A DNA stretch of 64,000 bases, from the NCBI RefSeq assembly GCF_029227915.1, contig NC_079886.1, positions 20,622,501-20,686,500 of the forward strand. Direction: 5' to 3'. Positions 45,400 to 58,900 of this stretch are shown one piece after another. Below the pieces are notes generated by a model. The model saw only the letters and a program-made list of their open reading frames with translations. It made no database searches and had not been told where the DNA came from. Each line of letters starts with the position of its first letter. The stretch's first letter is position 1. A program made the translations under genes and the position numbers. Source of the DNA: Hydractinia symbiolongicarpus. Its lineage: Eukaryota; Cnidaria; Hydrozoa; Anthoathecata; Hydractiniidae.

Positions 45400-47460
45400 G
45401 ACTTAAGGAAAGGAATCTATTTTTGCGACCGATTGATCAACTGTTCAACAAATTTTCACTAACTTCCAACTGTTACTGTCCCTACGGAAACAAACATCAA
45501 CCACCTAATCCTCACATTTACTGTTGCATCAAAACAACTTCATAACTGATCAACACACTGTGCGGTTACAGCAGAATGACTATTTAACTTTCGGTCAACT
45601 GTTACGACGAACACACACTGTTCATCTTATCAATAACCTCTAGTGTTATGACAAAAACACTTTTTACTGGACATCAAATTTTACTGTTGCGACAGGACAA
45701 CTCTTTATCTGCTTACCAACTTTTACTGTTGCGACGAAAAGACCGCCGCACTGCTCATTAACATTGAGTGTTACGACGCAACGACCTTTTAACTGATCTT
45801 CAAATTTTACTGTTACGACAGGACAACTTTTTATCTGCTTACCAACTATTACTGTTGCGACGAAAAGGCTGCCGTACTGCTCACTAACTTAACGTGTTAC
45901 GGCGAAACGACCGTTTGACTGATCATCAAATTTTACTGTTACGACAGAACAACTCTTTAACTGCCTACCAACTGTTACTGTTGTGACGAAAAGGCTGCCG
46001 CACTGCTAACTAACTTTACGTTTTACAGCGAAACGACCGTTTGACTGATCATCAAATTTTACTGTTACGACAGAACAACTCTTTAACTGCCAACAACTGT
46101 TACCGTTGGGACGAAAAGACAACCGCACTGATCAATAACTTTGCGTCTTACGGCGATAAGCCCGTTTAAATGATCATCAACTTTACTGATACGACACGAA
46201 AACTGTTACTGTTACGACAAAAACACTCTTTAATTGATCATTAGCGTTTAGTGTTACGGCAAAACGACTGCATAACTGATCACTAAATTTTCTGTTACGA
46301 TAGCAAAACTGATTGACTATCAACTGTTACTACGGCAACATAAACAACGTTTAACTGACAAATTTACTGTTACGACAATGTAACTGTTTAACCCTTTTGA
46401 TATCGGGAGTGGGGTGTGGCGAAAAAATGCCCTACCTGGCATACTTAGTAACAAAAGAACAGTTAGCTTGATGGCCTTAAAACGCAACTTTCTGTGGGCG
46501 AGTTTATCCTTTTAGAAAAATTTTAAGCGGGTGGTACACCACGCCCATTTCCAAAAGCTTTGTCTTATATTTTGTCAATTTTTTATTATATCAGTGATTT
46601 CCTTTATCAAAATTCTTTACTTGAGGTTTGTACGTAATAAATAGTTTATACACTTTACGCCCCTTTGCATCTCATTAAAAGGCGTATCATTTTTTGTCAA
46701 ACTGGCGCATCAATAAGTTACAGAATTATGGCCAAGATGTTAAAACGTCACTCGAAGTACTAAATATTAAATTTCAATATTTTTTTACAAATATCGCTAA
46801 AAATTAATTCAAAGCAATAGATCTTTAAGAACTGGAATTTAACAAAAAATGCTGACGTTGGCAAAAATATTGCCGACAGTCATAAATTCATTTAAAATAT
46901 GATTTTCAATCGTCATATCACAGACGTCATTGGTTATTATGACTTACAACCCAACATAAGGGAAGTTATGAGGGTAGGGAATTTTTATTATCCCTTCCAT
47001 AACTTCACTACACTCCCACCCTCTATACCACGGAATAAAAAGGTTTAAATGACTACCAACTGTATAATGAATTTATTCTGAACTGATCGTTAACTTATAT
47101 AGCAACACAACCGTTCAACCAATTGTTACTGTTACGTTAACTGTTTGATTGACTACCAACTGTTACTATGGCGACGGAAACAATGTTTAACTTTTCATCG
47201 ACTCTTAAATACTGTTACGACAAAACAATTGTTTGTTTTTTTAATTATATTTTTCCAACTGCTTAGTCACTACACTTCGCTGTTACGACATTGACACTGT
47301 TTGACTAGCCTTCACACGTAAATACTTAACTGCTTGTTAACTGCTTGCTAAATCTCAGTGTTAGGACAAAAAAATCTTCGAACTAGCCACTATAAATTTT
47401 AATTTTACGACAGAATATTTTTTCAATTTTACCGGCACAATAAACAACCTTTTAACTGAT
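45400..47460. repeat. Degenerate ~21-bp array with a 126-bp higher-order unit
   Basis: Units resemble CAACTGTTACTGTTACGACAA. Between ~45549 and 46180 they form a higher-order repeat: the landmark CAAATTTTACTGTT(A/G)CGACA recurs at 45675, 45801, 45927 and 46053, exactly 126 bases apart (6 x 21). The array decays rightward. A weak inverted repeat (GGGAAGTTATG / CATAACTTC) near 46962-47012 and AT-rich sequence at 46400-47050 interrupt it. No coding frame is credible. Confidence 0.85.
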
Positions 47461-47827
47461 CGCTCCTTTTAACGTTGACGAAACTCATTGCGAAATTCTG
47501 ATACCAAATGGACACGTTTAAGTGTGACAAATATATTTTGAAATTCTACAGAACTACTGTTAAACTTTTATCTTGTTTGACGTGTGCTCAGCTACATTTT
47601 ATTATTGCAGAAGAAAAAATCACTGCTTTTAGTCTGCTTCATAACTATACCGATCAATAAACTGATACGACAAAATGGTTGTGACGTTGTGACGAAGGGG
47701 TTTTTGAAGGAAAATTGAAACAAATAATTAATTTGGGATTTTAGTAAAAATAAAGAACAGAAGATAAACTCAAACTTGACAAACTTCAACTCTATTTCAC
47801 TAACACTGATATTTCTGACATACCAGG

Positions 47828-47899
47828 TTGACACGACAGTTGACATGATGCTTGACAGGACGGTTGACATGACGCTTGACAGGACGGTTGACAGGACAG
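47828..47899. repeat. 12-bp minisatellite, six units
   Basis: Exactly six 12-base units (TTGACAGGACGG and TTGACATGACGC types) fill 47828-47899. The minus strand reads as a Ser/Cys/Gln repeat in short frames, which I do not consider a gene. Confidence 0.9.
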
Positions 47900-49890
47900 G
47901 AAAGTACTTCTGCGACACTTAAAAGTTTTACATTCCACTCTGAAACTTTTACAGTAATACAGCGCATAACGGTGCATACCATAGACTCGGTTGGTAAAAA
48001 ATATTTTAGGGGTTTAGTCGTTTTACCAGGATAAAACAGGAATCGGTAAAGAAAGCTTTTAATTTCTATGAGCGTGGCGGGAAGTATTTGAAAATACATA
48101 TGCATTTAGATTTCTCTTAAAAATGGAATAGCTTGGTGATTTAGTTTATCTCATATTAGGGTTCTTTGCCAAATAAATCTGAATTTGATCGTCGAAGTTT
48201 GTAAATTAAGATAAATTAAGATGGCAAACAAAAGAAAATTTGCTCCTGAGTTGTCGTAGTAAATGTTCTTGCGAATAACTTACAATCTATAAAGCGCATA
48301 TCGCTATGTTATCCAATTGAAAGAGCAAATAAACAGCACAGCGGTTAGCTACCTTGATCGTAACCATTTTGTCTAAATTGGAGAACTTCAATAACTGCGA
48401 AAAAAACACGAAATTCGTCGAAAGTGTATTTCAGTAAATATTTTATGGAAAGAAATTAATACTGCTGAATTTTGTTGCAAATAAACTTTCGCTAAAATTA
48501 CCTAGTACCCGCAAAATGGAATATTTTTCAGGCAAGGAATTTTAGTACCCGTACACTCAGTACCGTTAAAATACCTTCAAGAGAGAAATATCCGCGTTAC
48601 TATTTTTAGCATCTTTGGTAGTAATTTAATAATATATCTTTCTTTCTTTTGTTCGTCGAAATTGAGATTAATGAGCTGAAATGCGAAAATTTAGAAAAAA
48701 ACTTTTAATTAATGCCACGATCTTTCTGTTTGCAATTCTGTTCATGGTGAGAAAAAATTACGTAAAATATGTTACCCGTGAATATTCCTACCCTTAAGGA
48801 GATACATCAGTGGCATCATGACGTCAGCTAGGGCAAGTTTTCTATTTTCAAGAAATTGCGATGTTCACTTAGATTTACTTAAGAAGAAACCTTATGTTGA
48901 AATGAATTAACTTGTGAGCATTTTTTCATTTTCTTCATTTTTCTGCATTTTTTTCACGCAGCATATAAGCACGGTAAAGTTCGTATCATCTACAGTATAT
49001 ATAATATGTCTGTCATATAAATTGTTGATATTCATGTGGTAAATATTATATTATTAGTATTAGAGTCAAATATTAGAGCATTGTTTTTTTTACAAACTAT
49101 AGCTACTGTTTTATATAAATATTTTTTATTTTATTTTAATATTAAATTATGAATTTGTAAATGTTCTTTTTTATACTTTTGATATAATTTTTATAACAAA
49201 ATTTTTGTAAATATTTTTTTGAAGAAATCACTTTATTGATAAATAATCGTTTTTTTCAAGTACACCCTTTCCAGGGAACGTTAAGTTTTTCGAGGATCCA
49301 AACAGTCGATTATGTAACAAAACCACTAGAAAAATGGTTTCTTCTTGTTGTAAATTGTTAAACACTGTTAAACTTTTTAAAGCCAGTCTACACGCGCAGA
49401 AGCTTTTATTTCCTTAGGGTCTATAGCATTTACCCGTACAATTTTCTGTTCGATGATATTCAAGCTTTGTGATTCATGGTTTTATGTTGTCGCCAAACTT
49501 TAGGAAAGGAAAATAAAACCAGAGATCTCGTTCGTTGCTTTTTTTTGTACGTGTGTGTGCAAGCTGGTGACAGGAGAAAGTTAAATTAACGGTTTTTACC
49601 AGATCCCAAATAAGTTCCAAATGTTCATGACATTTTAACGTTAAGTAAAAAAACATTTGTTTCGCAAATACATTTGGTAAGAACAGAAAATTAACATTTT
49701 AGTCAATGAATCCTCCTCCGCCATATTGAATTTTTTTTGGTTTAAATATATTTCGGATTCAGTTCAAATTTAACGTCATTACATTGCTTAGTGAATTAAT
49801 TTTACAAAACACAACAAATCCAAGGGGTTAACTTAGCACATTTAAATAACAGATAACCCAATCAGTCGATAAAAACGAAAAGATGTTTTG
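47900..49890. other. Intergenic, no gene seen
   Basis: AT-rich region between the satellites and the 3' end of the methionyl-tRNA synthetase gene. No domain, RNA gene or clear repeat was recognised. Confidence 0.45.
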
Positions 49891-49898
49891 TGGCAGTA

Positions 49899-49908
49899 TT
49901 TATTTATT
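49899..49908 (-). terminator. Polyadenylation signal of the methionyl-tRNA synthetase gene
   Basis: On the minus strand AATAAATAAA (49908-49899) gives two overlapping AATAAA hexamers starting ~18 bases after the TAG stop at 49928-49926. This would leave a very short 3' UTR. Confidence 0.75.
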
Positions 49909-49925
49909 TCTGTATTTCTGAATCT

Positions 49926-52900
49926 CTACTTCTTTTTGCCTTTCTTACCCTTGTTTTGTTTGTTTGTTGCGTTAGGGTCCAGGCCTTGCGCAATGGCTAA
50001 TAATTTCTTCAAATCCAAAAGTTTTTTAACTTCTGTATCGATGACGTCTTTACTCGCTTTTTCAGATTTCGCTTTTCGAACAACATCACCCTGAAAACAA
50101 AACAAAAATTATTTAGGAAAAAAACAACTTAAAACTGTCTAAAGGCCACTGTCCATTATGCGTTTACTATTTTGGCATTCACCTTTGTAGCTTCTTTGAA
50201 GTTATAACGATTCAGAAATTGAAATTGAGCATATTCATACCGCACTGCGTGCGTCTCGCTGCTTACGCAGCTAAGCTATCATTTTGCGTGACAGACAGAC
50301 AGACGTATACAGGAATTATAATATGATACATAGATGCGCCAAAACGTTTAGCAATTTATTAAAACGTTTGATTCTCATCAGAACCTTTAGCTATCTATTA
50401 AAACGTTTAGCTATCTATGAAAACATTTTATTATCTATCAGAACGTTTAGCTATCTATGAAAACGTTTAGCTATCTATGAAAACGTTTAGCTATCTATGA
50501 AAACGTTTAGCTATCTATGAAAACGTTTAGCTATCTATGAAAACGTTTGATTATCTATCAGAACGTTTAGATATCTATCAAAACGTTTAGCTATCTATGA
50601 AAACGTTTAGCTATCTATGAAAACGTTTAGCTATCTATGAAAACGTTTGATTATCTATTAGAACGTTTAGATATCTATGAAAACATTTTATTATCTATCA
50701 GAACGTTTAGCTATCTATGAAAACGTTTAGCTATCTATAAAAACGTTTAGCTATCTATGAAAACGTTTGATTATCTATCAGAACGTTTAGATATCTATCA
50801 AAACGTTTAGCTATCTATGAAAACGTTTGATTATCTATCAGAACGTTTAGATATCTATCAAAACGTTTGGCTATCTATTAAAACGTTTAGCTATCTATGA
50901 AATTACGGTAAGCCACCTTGACATCGTCGGTTTAATTTTCCGACGAACGCAAAAAAAAAAAAAAAAAAAAACGCTGGGCTTAATGAATTCACATATCTTA
51001 GTAAGTTAATTTATTATTATTTTTAGAAACAAATTTAAAAAAAATATTGAACCTACTTGTGTCGCTACTTCTTTTTCAAGTTGGGCAACTTTGACAGGAT
51101 CGGCACTACCCACACTGGTTGAGACTGGAGGAGTTGGTTTAGGTTTGTCAGCAACTTTTGTCTAATACAGTAGAGGAAAAGATGCAAGTGAAACTATATG
51201 ATCTATAATCAATTTTTTGAAATGGTAAAACTCCTTTTAGTTGCTACAGTCAACTTTGTCTTAGTCAAGATATGCTATGAACCAAACTCAAAACAACCCA
51301 ACAGTCAATTGAACATGAACAAAAAACCAACCTCTAACTTAGCTCCTGCAAATCTATTTTTTAATTCTTCTCCCAATTCAGGCGACAACTTCTGAAATAA
51401 GACACTCGGTGTACCCGTTTTGTGACCAGGCATCAACATTGGAACAAAAAAATCCGGTATGGCGTAAGCATTCTTCGATACATTGATTTGTTCCTGCAAT
51501 TGTGCACTTATCTCTGGCATGTATGGTTGGATAAGAATGGAAAGTAACGCTGATAGGTTAACAGCCAAGCCAATAACGGTGCCTGCACGTGACCTAGGAC
51601 GGAATGGAAAATAATATTATCGAAAAATAACATGGAAAGTATATGCTGCTTCATGTTAGTAAACTATGTGCCAGAACAAAAAAAGAATAAAAAATTTATC
51701 CCTTTATTTATTCATCCAGTCGTTCGATTATATGTCTGACACGTTTCCCGAATCTAGTCTGCTTTTTATTCAACAATTACATATTTGACCTCATTTTGAT
51801 GACGATGTCTCAATAGGTGACACGAAGGAACTATTTCATCGTAAAGAACGATAACTAGTGAATTGCTACTGTTGGCTTGTTGATGTTCCATTTCAGCCAA
51901 GTTATTTAAAATAGTGTTACGAAGACGCTGGATATTGTTGAATAAGTCCGATAAATAAAATTTGAATTAAAATTGGAGAAAACTTATTATTTCTACGCGG
52001 GGTAAATTTTCCGTACATGAATGGAAAAAATTCTGCTTGTCTTCTGAAGTATTAAACATTTGCCCTCCTAAATGCATAAAATACACACACGGAAGTAACA
52101 TACTTACTTTTCTGACTCGCTTCCTTTTACAAGCACCCAGGGTTTACAAGATTGTATGTACTGATTTCCAGCACGTGAAATATTTAAAATCACCCTCAAC
52201 CCTTCGCGCAACCTAAGAATAAACGAAACAGTTATTTTTGTTGAAGCAGCATGATGAGAATCGCATTAGAATCAACACACTTTATTTTGTCCAAATACTC
52301 CACGTATTCTGCCAAATCCATGTTCACACTTGCTATCAAATGATAATCTTCGTCAGTGAGGTGAAGTTCCGGTATAGTGCTGTTAAAACTGTTTTTTAAA
52401 AACATTAATGCTCTAAAAAAGAACAGAAAGATTTGTTACTTCTGTTACAACTAAACGAGTTGTACGTATCACAAAACAGCATACCTGTTTACAAAGTTTC
52501 CAAGATTATTTAAAAGCTCTGAGTTATTCTTTAAAATAAAATCAGACCACTGAAACGCGCTATCCTAAATTCAAAATAAGAATTGTGTAATATTTTTTCT
52601 TCATACAGGATTCAGCTTATGTGTTTACACATCTGATGATTAAAATTAAGAACATTCTACGAAATTTACGTTTCCAAAATAAACATTTTTGAGGTACCAC
52701 GCATCATGAAAAAGTTCAGAAAAAAGCATTACGAATTATGTAGTTAATTATAACAGAATACTTACCTGAGTTTCAGGTCGTACATACAACAAATAGAATC
52801 TAAAGATGTCAGCAGGAATTCCAGTACTTTCAGCGTGATCACCAAATACACCAACGCCACGACTCTTGGAAAATTTATCGTTTTCGTAATTTAGATACTC

Positions 52901-55900
52901 CGTTGCACTGATTTCAGACAACATAGTGAAATTGTCATCAGCAGCAATCAATGATGAAGGGAACATAACAGTGTGGAATGGTACATTATCCTTCGCCATA
53001 AATTGAACCAATTTGACCTACGAAAAAAAAATTATATTTTCTAAACAAAAAGTAAAAAATAAAGAAATAAAAAATGCTTTTTAACGGTGCGATATCTCTT
53101 CTGCCACTGTGTTGTACTCGTTGTGTTCTCAACTCAATCGCAACCGCAACTGCACAACAAATACACGACAATTTCTATGTTATTACAATGTTCATTCTGA
53201 TTTATTCAATCTGTTGTGTGCTATAATTAGCGCGCATAGGCCATTCTTAGTAAAATTTATTTTTTTCTAATTATTAACGCACGCCTATATTTTTTACATA
53301 CACACTGGGTAAGACCTACTTGTAGCTGAAAAAATGATACTTTATTGCACAAGTTCCATTTAAGCGAATTCTTTTAGCTTCTTAAACATTGAAAGAGAAC
53401 GATAAAAAATTTGTTCTACTTCATGGAAGTACTATGTATTCACGGTTGCCCTTATTTCTTTAAACTTTGCAAAACAACAAAGAAAGCAAATTATGTTTTA
53501 ACACAGTCTCTGCGCGGACCCCCCGCTGAGTTAGAAAATGATGTTAAGGAAACACGAATATCAAATGCGATATATTTTTATCCACTTTGTTGCGACGGGT
53601 AAATGTAATGGACGGGCGAACCAACAACTAGTATTTTCATAACCCAGATAATGTAAATTAAAAAAACACACAGTAAATTATTATAATTTAAATTCAAAAA
53701 CAAAACTGGTTTTATTTGCAACGACCAATACAACTTTTGCACGAACAAAAATGTTTTTCTGCAAAAGTTCTTACCTCCTCTTGGTTTTTCCACCACTGTT
53801 CCCATTTGTCAGTGTAACAAGCTGTCATTGAAATGTAACTGAAATAAATGTTTACTACAAGTGTTATGACTATCACAGAAAGGATAATCCAGCTACTAAA
53901 CTTAGGAAAGTAATGACTTCTTTAGCAAATAAAAACAGCAATACTAACATGACTAAAAAGTACTGAACAAATTACCCAATGGGTGCATCAAACCAGACAT
54001 AAAACACCTTGGACTTAAATCCCTCCATTGGAACTGATATACCCCATTTTAAATCTCTTGTGATACAACGAGGTTTTAAGCCTTCGTTCAGCCAACCTTT
54101 TGTGATGTGTCGAGCATTACTTGACCAGTTTTCTAGTAGAAAATTTAAATTTTTTTGATGAATGATCTACTAGCAACATAAGATAATTGTAATGTAAAAT
54201 AATACCTAAAATAATAAAAAGTAATACCTTCCTGTGACTTTTGAACCCAGTTTTTTAATTTAGGCTCGATCTGTATAATAAAAAATAGTTGTGATAAGAC
54301 TGGGCAAAACACTAAATGTGAACACTTCATTACACCAAACAAATGCGTAAGAAACCAAAAGCGTGAGAGTTTGAAAGATTTTTGGAAGTAATGATACTAA
54401 CAACATTAAAGTCGACAACACTCACTTTAGGTAAATCTAAAAAAATATGTTCCGAAGTTTTTATTTCTGGTGGTGATCCACAAAGTTTACAACGCGGTTT
54501 CTGAAAGATACAAAAAACATTACATGTGAACTAAGCATATTGTTTCCTAAATATATTCCAAGCTAAAGAAAAGGGCCGACATCCAGCATATTAAGCATTT
54601 TTAGAAAGAAATTAGTACTGCATAAAATTATTGTTCACTAATTTAAACCCAGGTAGGGCATACAGCCGAAAAGGATTAACGAGATTTTTTAAATGAAAAC
54701 ACTTAATCTTTTTGACCTACTTGATTGATGATCTTGATATCTTCTAGCTATTAACATCACTGGGTTATATATATATTTTCCCTTAGTGACTTAGTGTTTT
54801 CAACAAAATATTGATGTAACTCACTGATTGATATCTTTGTACACAATCTATACTTGGTGACATCTATACTATGTGACAGGCAAAGTGAATTGTACTTTCT
54901 AAAACTTCCTTTAAAAGTGCCTATAAAAAGTTTCTTCATATTTTTGATTGGCTTAAAACATTGCTTGTAATAAAATTTATTAATATAAAAATTATTAATT
55001 ATTTGTAAAATACCAAGTGACTTTTCACCACCACCCTAGTAATTTTTATGAAGATCATTGATGATCGTAGATAATACCATATCTGTGGTGTTGAAATATT
55101 AACAAAAAGAAGGTTAAAAAGATACAAACTTTTAATTCGACAGCGTTGATGAGTTTACCACAAGCATCACATTGATCTCCTCGTGCATCCTGAAAATAAT
55201 TTTTAAGTAGATACAATGTCACAGATGGTCTACTCGCTAATATTAAGGTCGAACTAGAGGATACAATAGGAAAACTTATGTGCCAGTCTACATAAAAATA
55301 TGTTTTGAAGTAATTCATGAAACATTCTGTGAAAACATCTTACCTCATAAGCACAAAATGGACAAATTCCTTCAACAAAACGGTCAGCTAGGAATCTATA
55401 AAACAAGGACTGTCATCTTTAAACTTTTATTTAACTCGTGCAAAAAGATAAGTTTGAATGCACATACCGGTCACAAGATTTACATTGTAATTGATCAACA
55501 GAATCTTTAATAAGAAAACCATTTTCTTTGACTTTTAAAAAGATATCCTGCACCATACTACAAAAAAGAAAATAGTAGTGCAGCAGCCATACAGCAAGTG
55601 TATTACACTCATCACAACATAGTACAGAAAAGACTGGATGAAAAAGTTGAGAGGTTTTCAAACTATGATCTAAAAAGTTGTACAGAAGAATCTAAATCTT
55701 TTCGAAAAATAGATCAAAATTACATACGTTTTTTGCTCTGGGCTTGTTGTTCTACCAAAATGATCAAAATCAATATTGAACCATTTGTAAATAGAAGAGT
55801 GGATATTATGGTATTTATCACAAATTTCTTGTGGTGTCAAACCTTCGGAAATAGCCTAAAAATTACAGACACATATAAATTTCACATAGGTAAGCAAATT

Positions 55901-58900
55901 TCTTATTGTTTGGGAACAGAAAATAAATAATGCTTCTCAATAAATCTTTTTCTTTCTTTAAGGCTACCTGATAGCAGCTTTGACTAGAAATTTGTCTAGT
56001 GCTTTCAAATTGCATGAAATCTCTAAACTACTTAATTTTTTAAACGATAAAGTAAAATTGAATTGGAAATTGAAACGGACTATCAAAATCGATGCATTTA
56101 TTTTCTATCCACAGGAGCGCTTCTGTTTGCAAAATTCAAGCTTTCAAAACATTTTTTTATGGGTGCAAAGTAGCTGCAAAGCTCTAAGAATATACCATTT
56201 CCAAATTTATATTGTGTAGTTCACGATAATCTTGCTTGGCTGGTGTTTAAAAAAATCCCAAAACCATGCCCAAATCATCATTTTGATTGTAATACTGGTA
56301 TCACAAAACAGTGTTTCAAGAAAGTAGAGATGATTTGCTGTTCATGTTTTGCTAATTAAACTATTAATAAGTTGCAAAGCAGGACTGTTTATTCAGATAC
56401 AAATCTTACTTTCGTTTCAGTTGCAGTGCCATACTCATCAGTTCCAGATACGTACAACGAATTGTAATTTCGTAAGCGACAATATCTAGAAACATAACAA
56501 CTTTTCGTGAACATGTGCATTCCACTTGTTATACAAACATGTTTGAGTTTAGAGAAAATATAAACGTCCATAAATATGTGACAAAATGACCGTTTTAATG
56601 AAAACGTTTCTAAAAATTACTTGGTTAAAAAATGTTAAAAACTAAGAAAAAATAAGAATATTGTAAAATTATGTACTTGGTCAAACTTACCTAGAATAAA
56701 CATCAGCACTAAGTACACAGCCTATGATATTTCCCAGATGTGGAACATTATTGACATAAGGTAAAGCTGCTGTAATTAGGATATTCTTCTCGCCTTTCTT
56801 GGGCAATCTAAAAATAATGATGCAGTACGTCTATTATGTAAAGTGAGAAATTTTTAATGTAACAAACGTATGCAAATATTTTTCGCCTAATTCACATCAG
56901 TTTAAATATGATTTTACTGATTTGTGATATTTATGAAACCGAATCCATTCCACTTTTTCAAAGATATTTATAGATAATTACTTCTGTTGGCAATAAAATT
57001 TTAATTAAAACTTAAATAAATAAATTTTTAATTCTCTTTTTATTTAAAACGTAGTTTTTATTTACCATAAATTTTTTAAACACTTTACACCTTCGTTATT
57101 GTTTATGGAATTTGAAAATTTCGCTTACTACATTTCTGACCTCCACACACCACTCCCTAACTTTTTATAACCACAAACATTTCTGATTTTGAAGTATTAT
57201 TGATCAAAATATTAATTAAAGAATAAAACTGCATACATTGGGTGTTGTCGTTGTTTCAGTTTAGGTGCACCCTCTTTGTTTTTTAGACAATGTAATTTTG
57301 CTCTTTCTACATCTTCCTCACTAACTTCTCCAGCAGGCTAAATTAGGTAAATAAATAAATTTACAAGATCTCTTAAAGCAATTACAAAGTGAAGAATTAT
57401 TTTTATTTTGAACAATCTGTTACCTTCACGTCATGATGATGGTCTTCGGATTTCACTGAAAACAAAATAACATATTCCACAGCATAAAATATAAATTATT
57501 ATGGGTTAATTATGCAGATTAATAAATTAGAGATACCTGTTTTCTTCTCTGTATGATTTTTATGTTGTAATAACACAAAAGTATATCCTTCTAAAGCTGA
57601 CTAAAAAGAAAAATGAATAAATATTCAAATTGATTTTCTGTCTGTGAGTGACTAAGAAACAAATTGAATAAAATTTTTGCATTTTTTTAACAAACTTTCA
57701 TATTATTTAATATAGATAAATTAAAAGTTTTAAAATTCTATAAAGTAGCATAAAATTAGCATAAAATAGGGTCACAACAGGGTTTTCTATCATCTAAAAC
57801 GACTATTTTTGTCATTTTTCAATGTACTTTTTATTACTCAGCACAACATTGAAGAGATTATATTCGCCCCTTAAGCCAAAATCAAGCCCCTTCCCTTGGT
57901 ATTACAGGACCTGCCCAACAACATAACATGGAAAAACAAAAGATAAGGTAAAAAATTATTACATTAGTCCGAATTTAATTTGCTTAAAGAAAGGTGTATT
58001 GCAGTAAGGCCTCAAAAATTTGGGTAAATATATAGTGTCACATGAGTCGCATGCAAAGCAATTACTTCTCTTAGATATTTCAGAATTAGATTCACAATAA
58101 CATGCTATAGTTGGTGAAAATAGCATGAGAGGAAAAAACAAAAGTACTTACTGCCACTAATAACAAATTAAAAAAAAATTTCAGATTTATGTTATTGGTA
58201 GTAAGTGATAGAGTCAAAAAAAAAACAAAGACAATAACCTTGAAAGCATCGATTCCTTTTCCACCTACAACTTGATCAATTGCTTTCTTGCAAGAATTTG
58301 TTGTTGACAGCTCATTAAACCATTTCATTAAAGCAGGATAATTTATAGCGATATCTAAGCATGATAAATAAAAAAATTATGCATGTGCTTATACATTAAA
58401 CAACAAAAACAAATTTTATATAAAAGAACCTTGAACATCTTTAATTTGCATTACACCATATAAACTTGCCCAGATTACAACATCAGCAATTGTAGTTGTA
58501 GACTAAATAAACACATTTAGTAAAGATAACAGTTGCTGTATTAAATTCTTTTCACTTAAATAGATTTCCTCTCTCTTTACTAAAACAGACTAGCTAGTAT
58601 AACGAACCCTACAAATTCATTTACACGAAAAGAAAGTTACAAATGTTTGTTTTAAATATTTAGAATTTTTAACAAACATAAATGCAATGCAATCACGCTC
58701 ACAAAGAGCTAACTAAAAGATGCAAAAAAGAAGAGAACTGAGTCTACTCTGCGACTTTAGTATGCATGCACACGGGTGCAAGGCAGATAAATAAACAAAT
58801 AACTTACCCCAATTAAACGTAATTCTTTACTAAGTAAACCATTAATAAAAGAAAACGTGTTTGTCATTGATGACACATGAGTGGAAGTCTTTTTGCTTTC

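Larger units (their letters stand above)
49926..53017 (-). other. MARS1: MARS1 exons 21-27: KMSKS loop, anticodon-binding and WHEP domains
   Basis: Exons are 53017-52766, 52564-52485, 52412-52281, 52212-52108, 51593-51332, 51161-51057 and 50090-49926. Exon 21 has [11 protein letters not shown] and [12 protein letters not shown], the KMSKS element. The helical anticodon-binding domain covers exons 22-25 ([15 protein letters not shown] ... [19 protein letters not shown]). Exons 26 and 27 encode the WHEP helix pair ([11 protein letters not shown] | [11 protein letters not shown] ... [11 protein letters not shown]) and a KGKKGKKK tail. Confidence 0.93.

Noticed and set aside
47792-48105. Cys/Ser-rich minus-strand frames over the 12-bp repeat
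   Set aside because: They arise from the minisatellite period being a multiple of three, and no supporting signals exist.
50338-50902. Regular 20-bp repeats resembling a CRISPR array
   Set aside because: The units are head-to-tail with no unique spacers, lie in an intron of an animal gene, and no cas genes exist.
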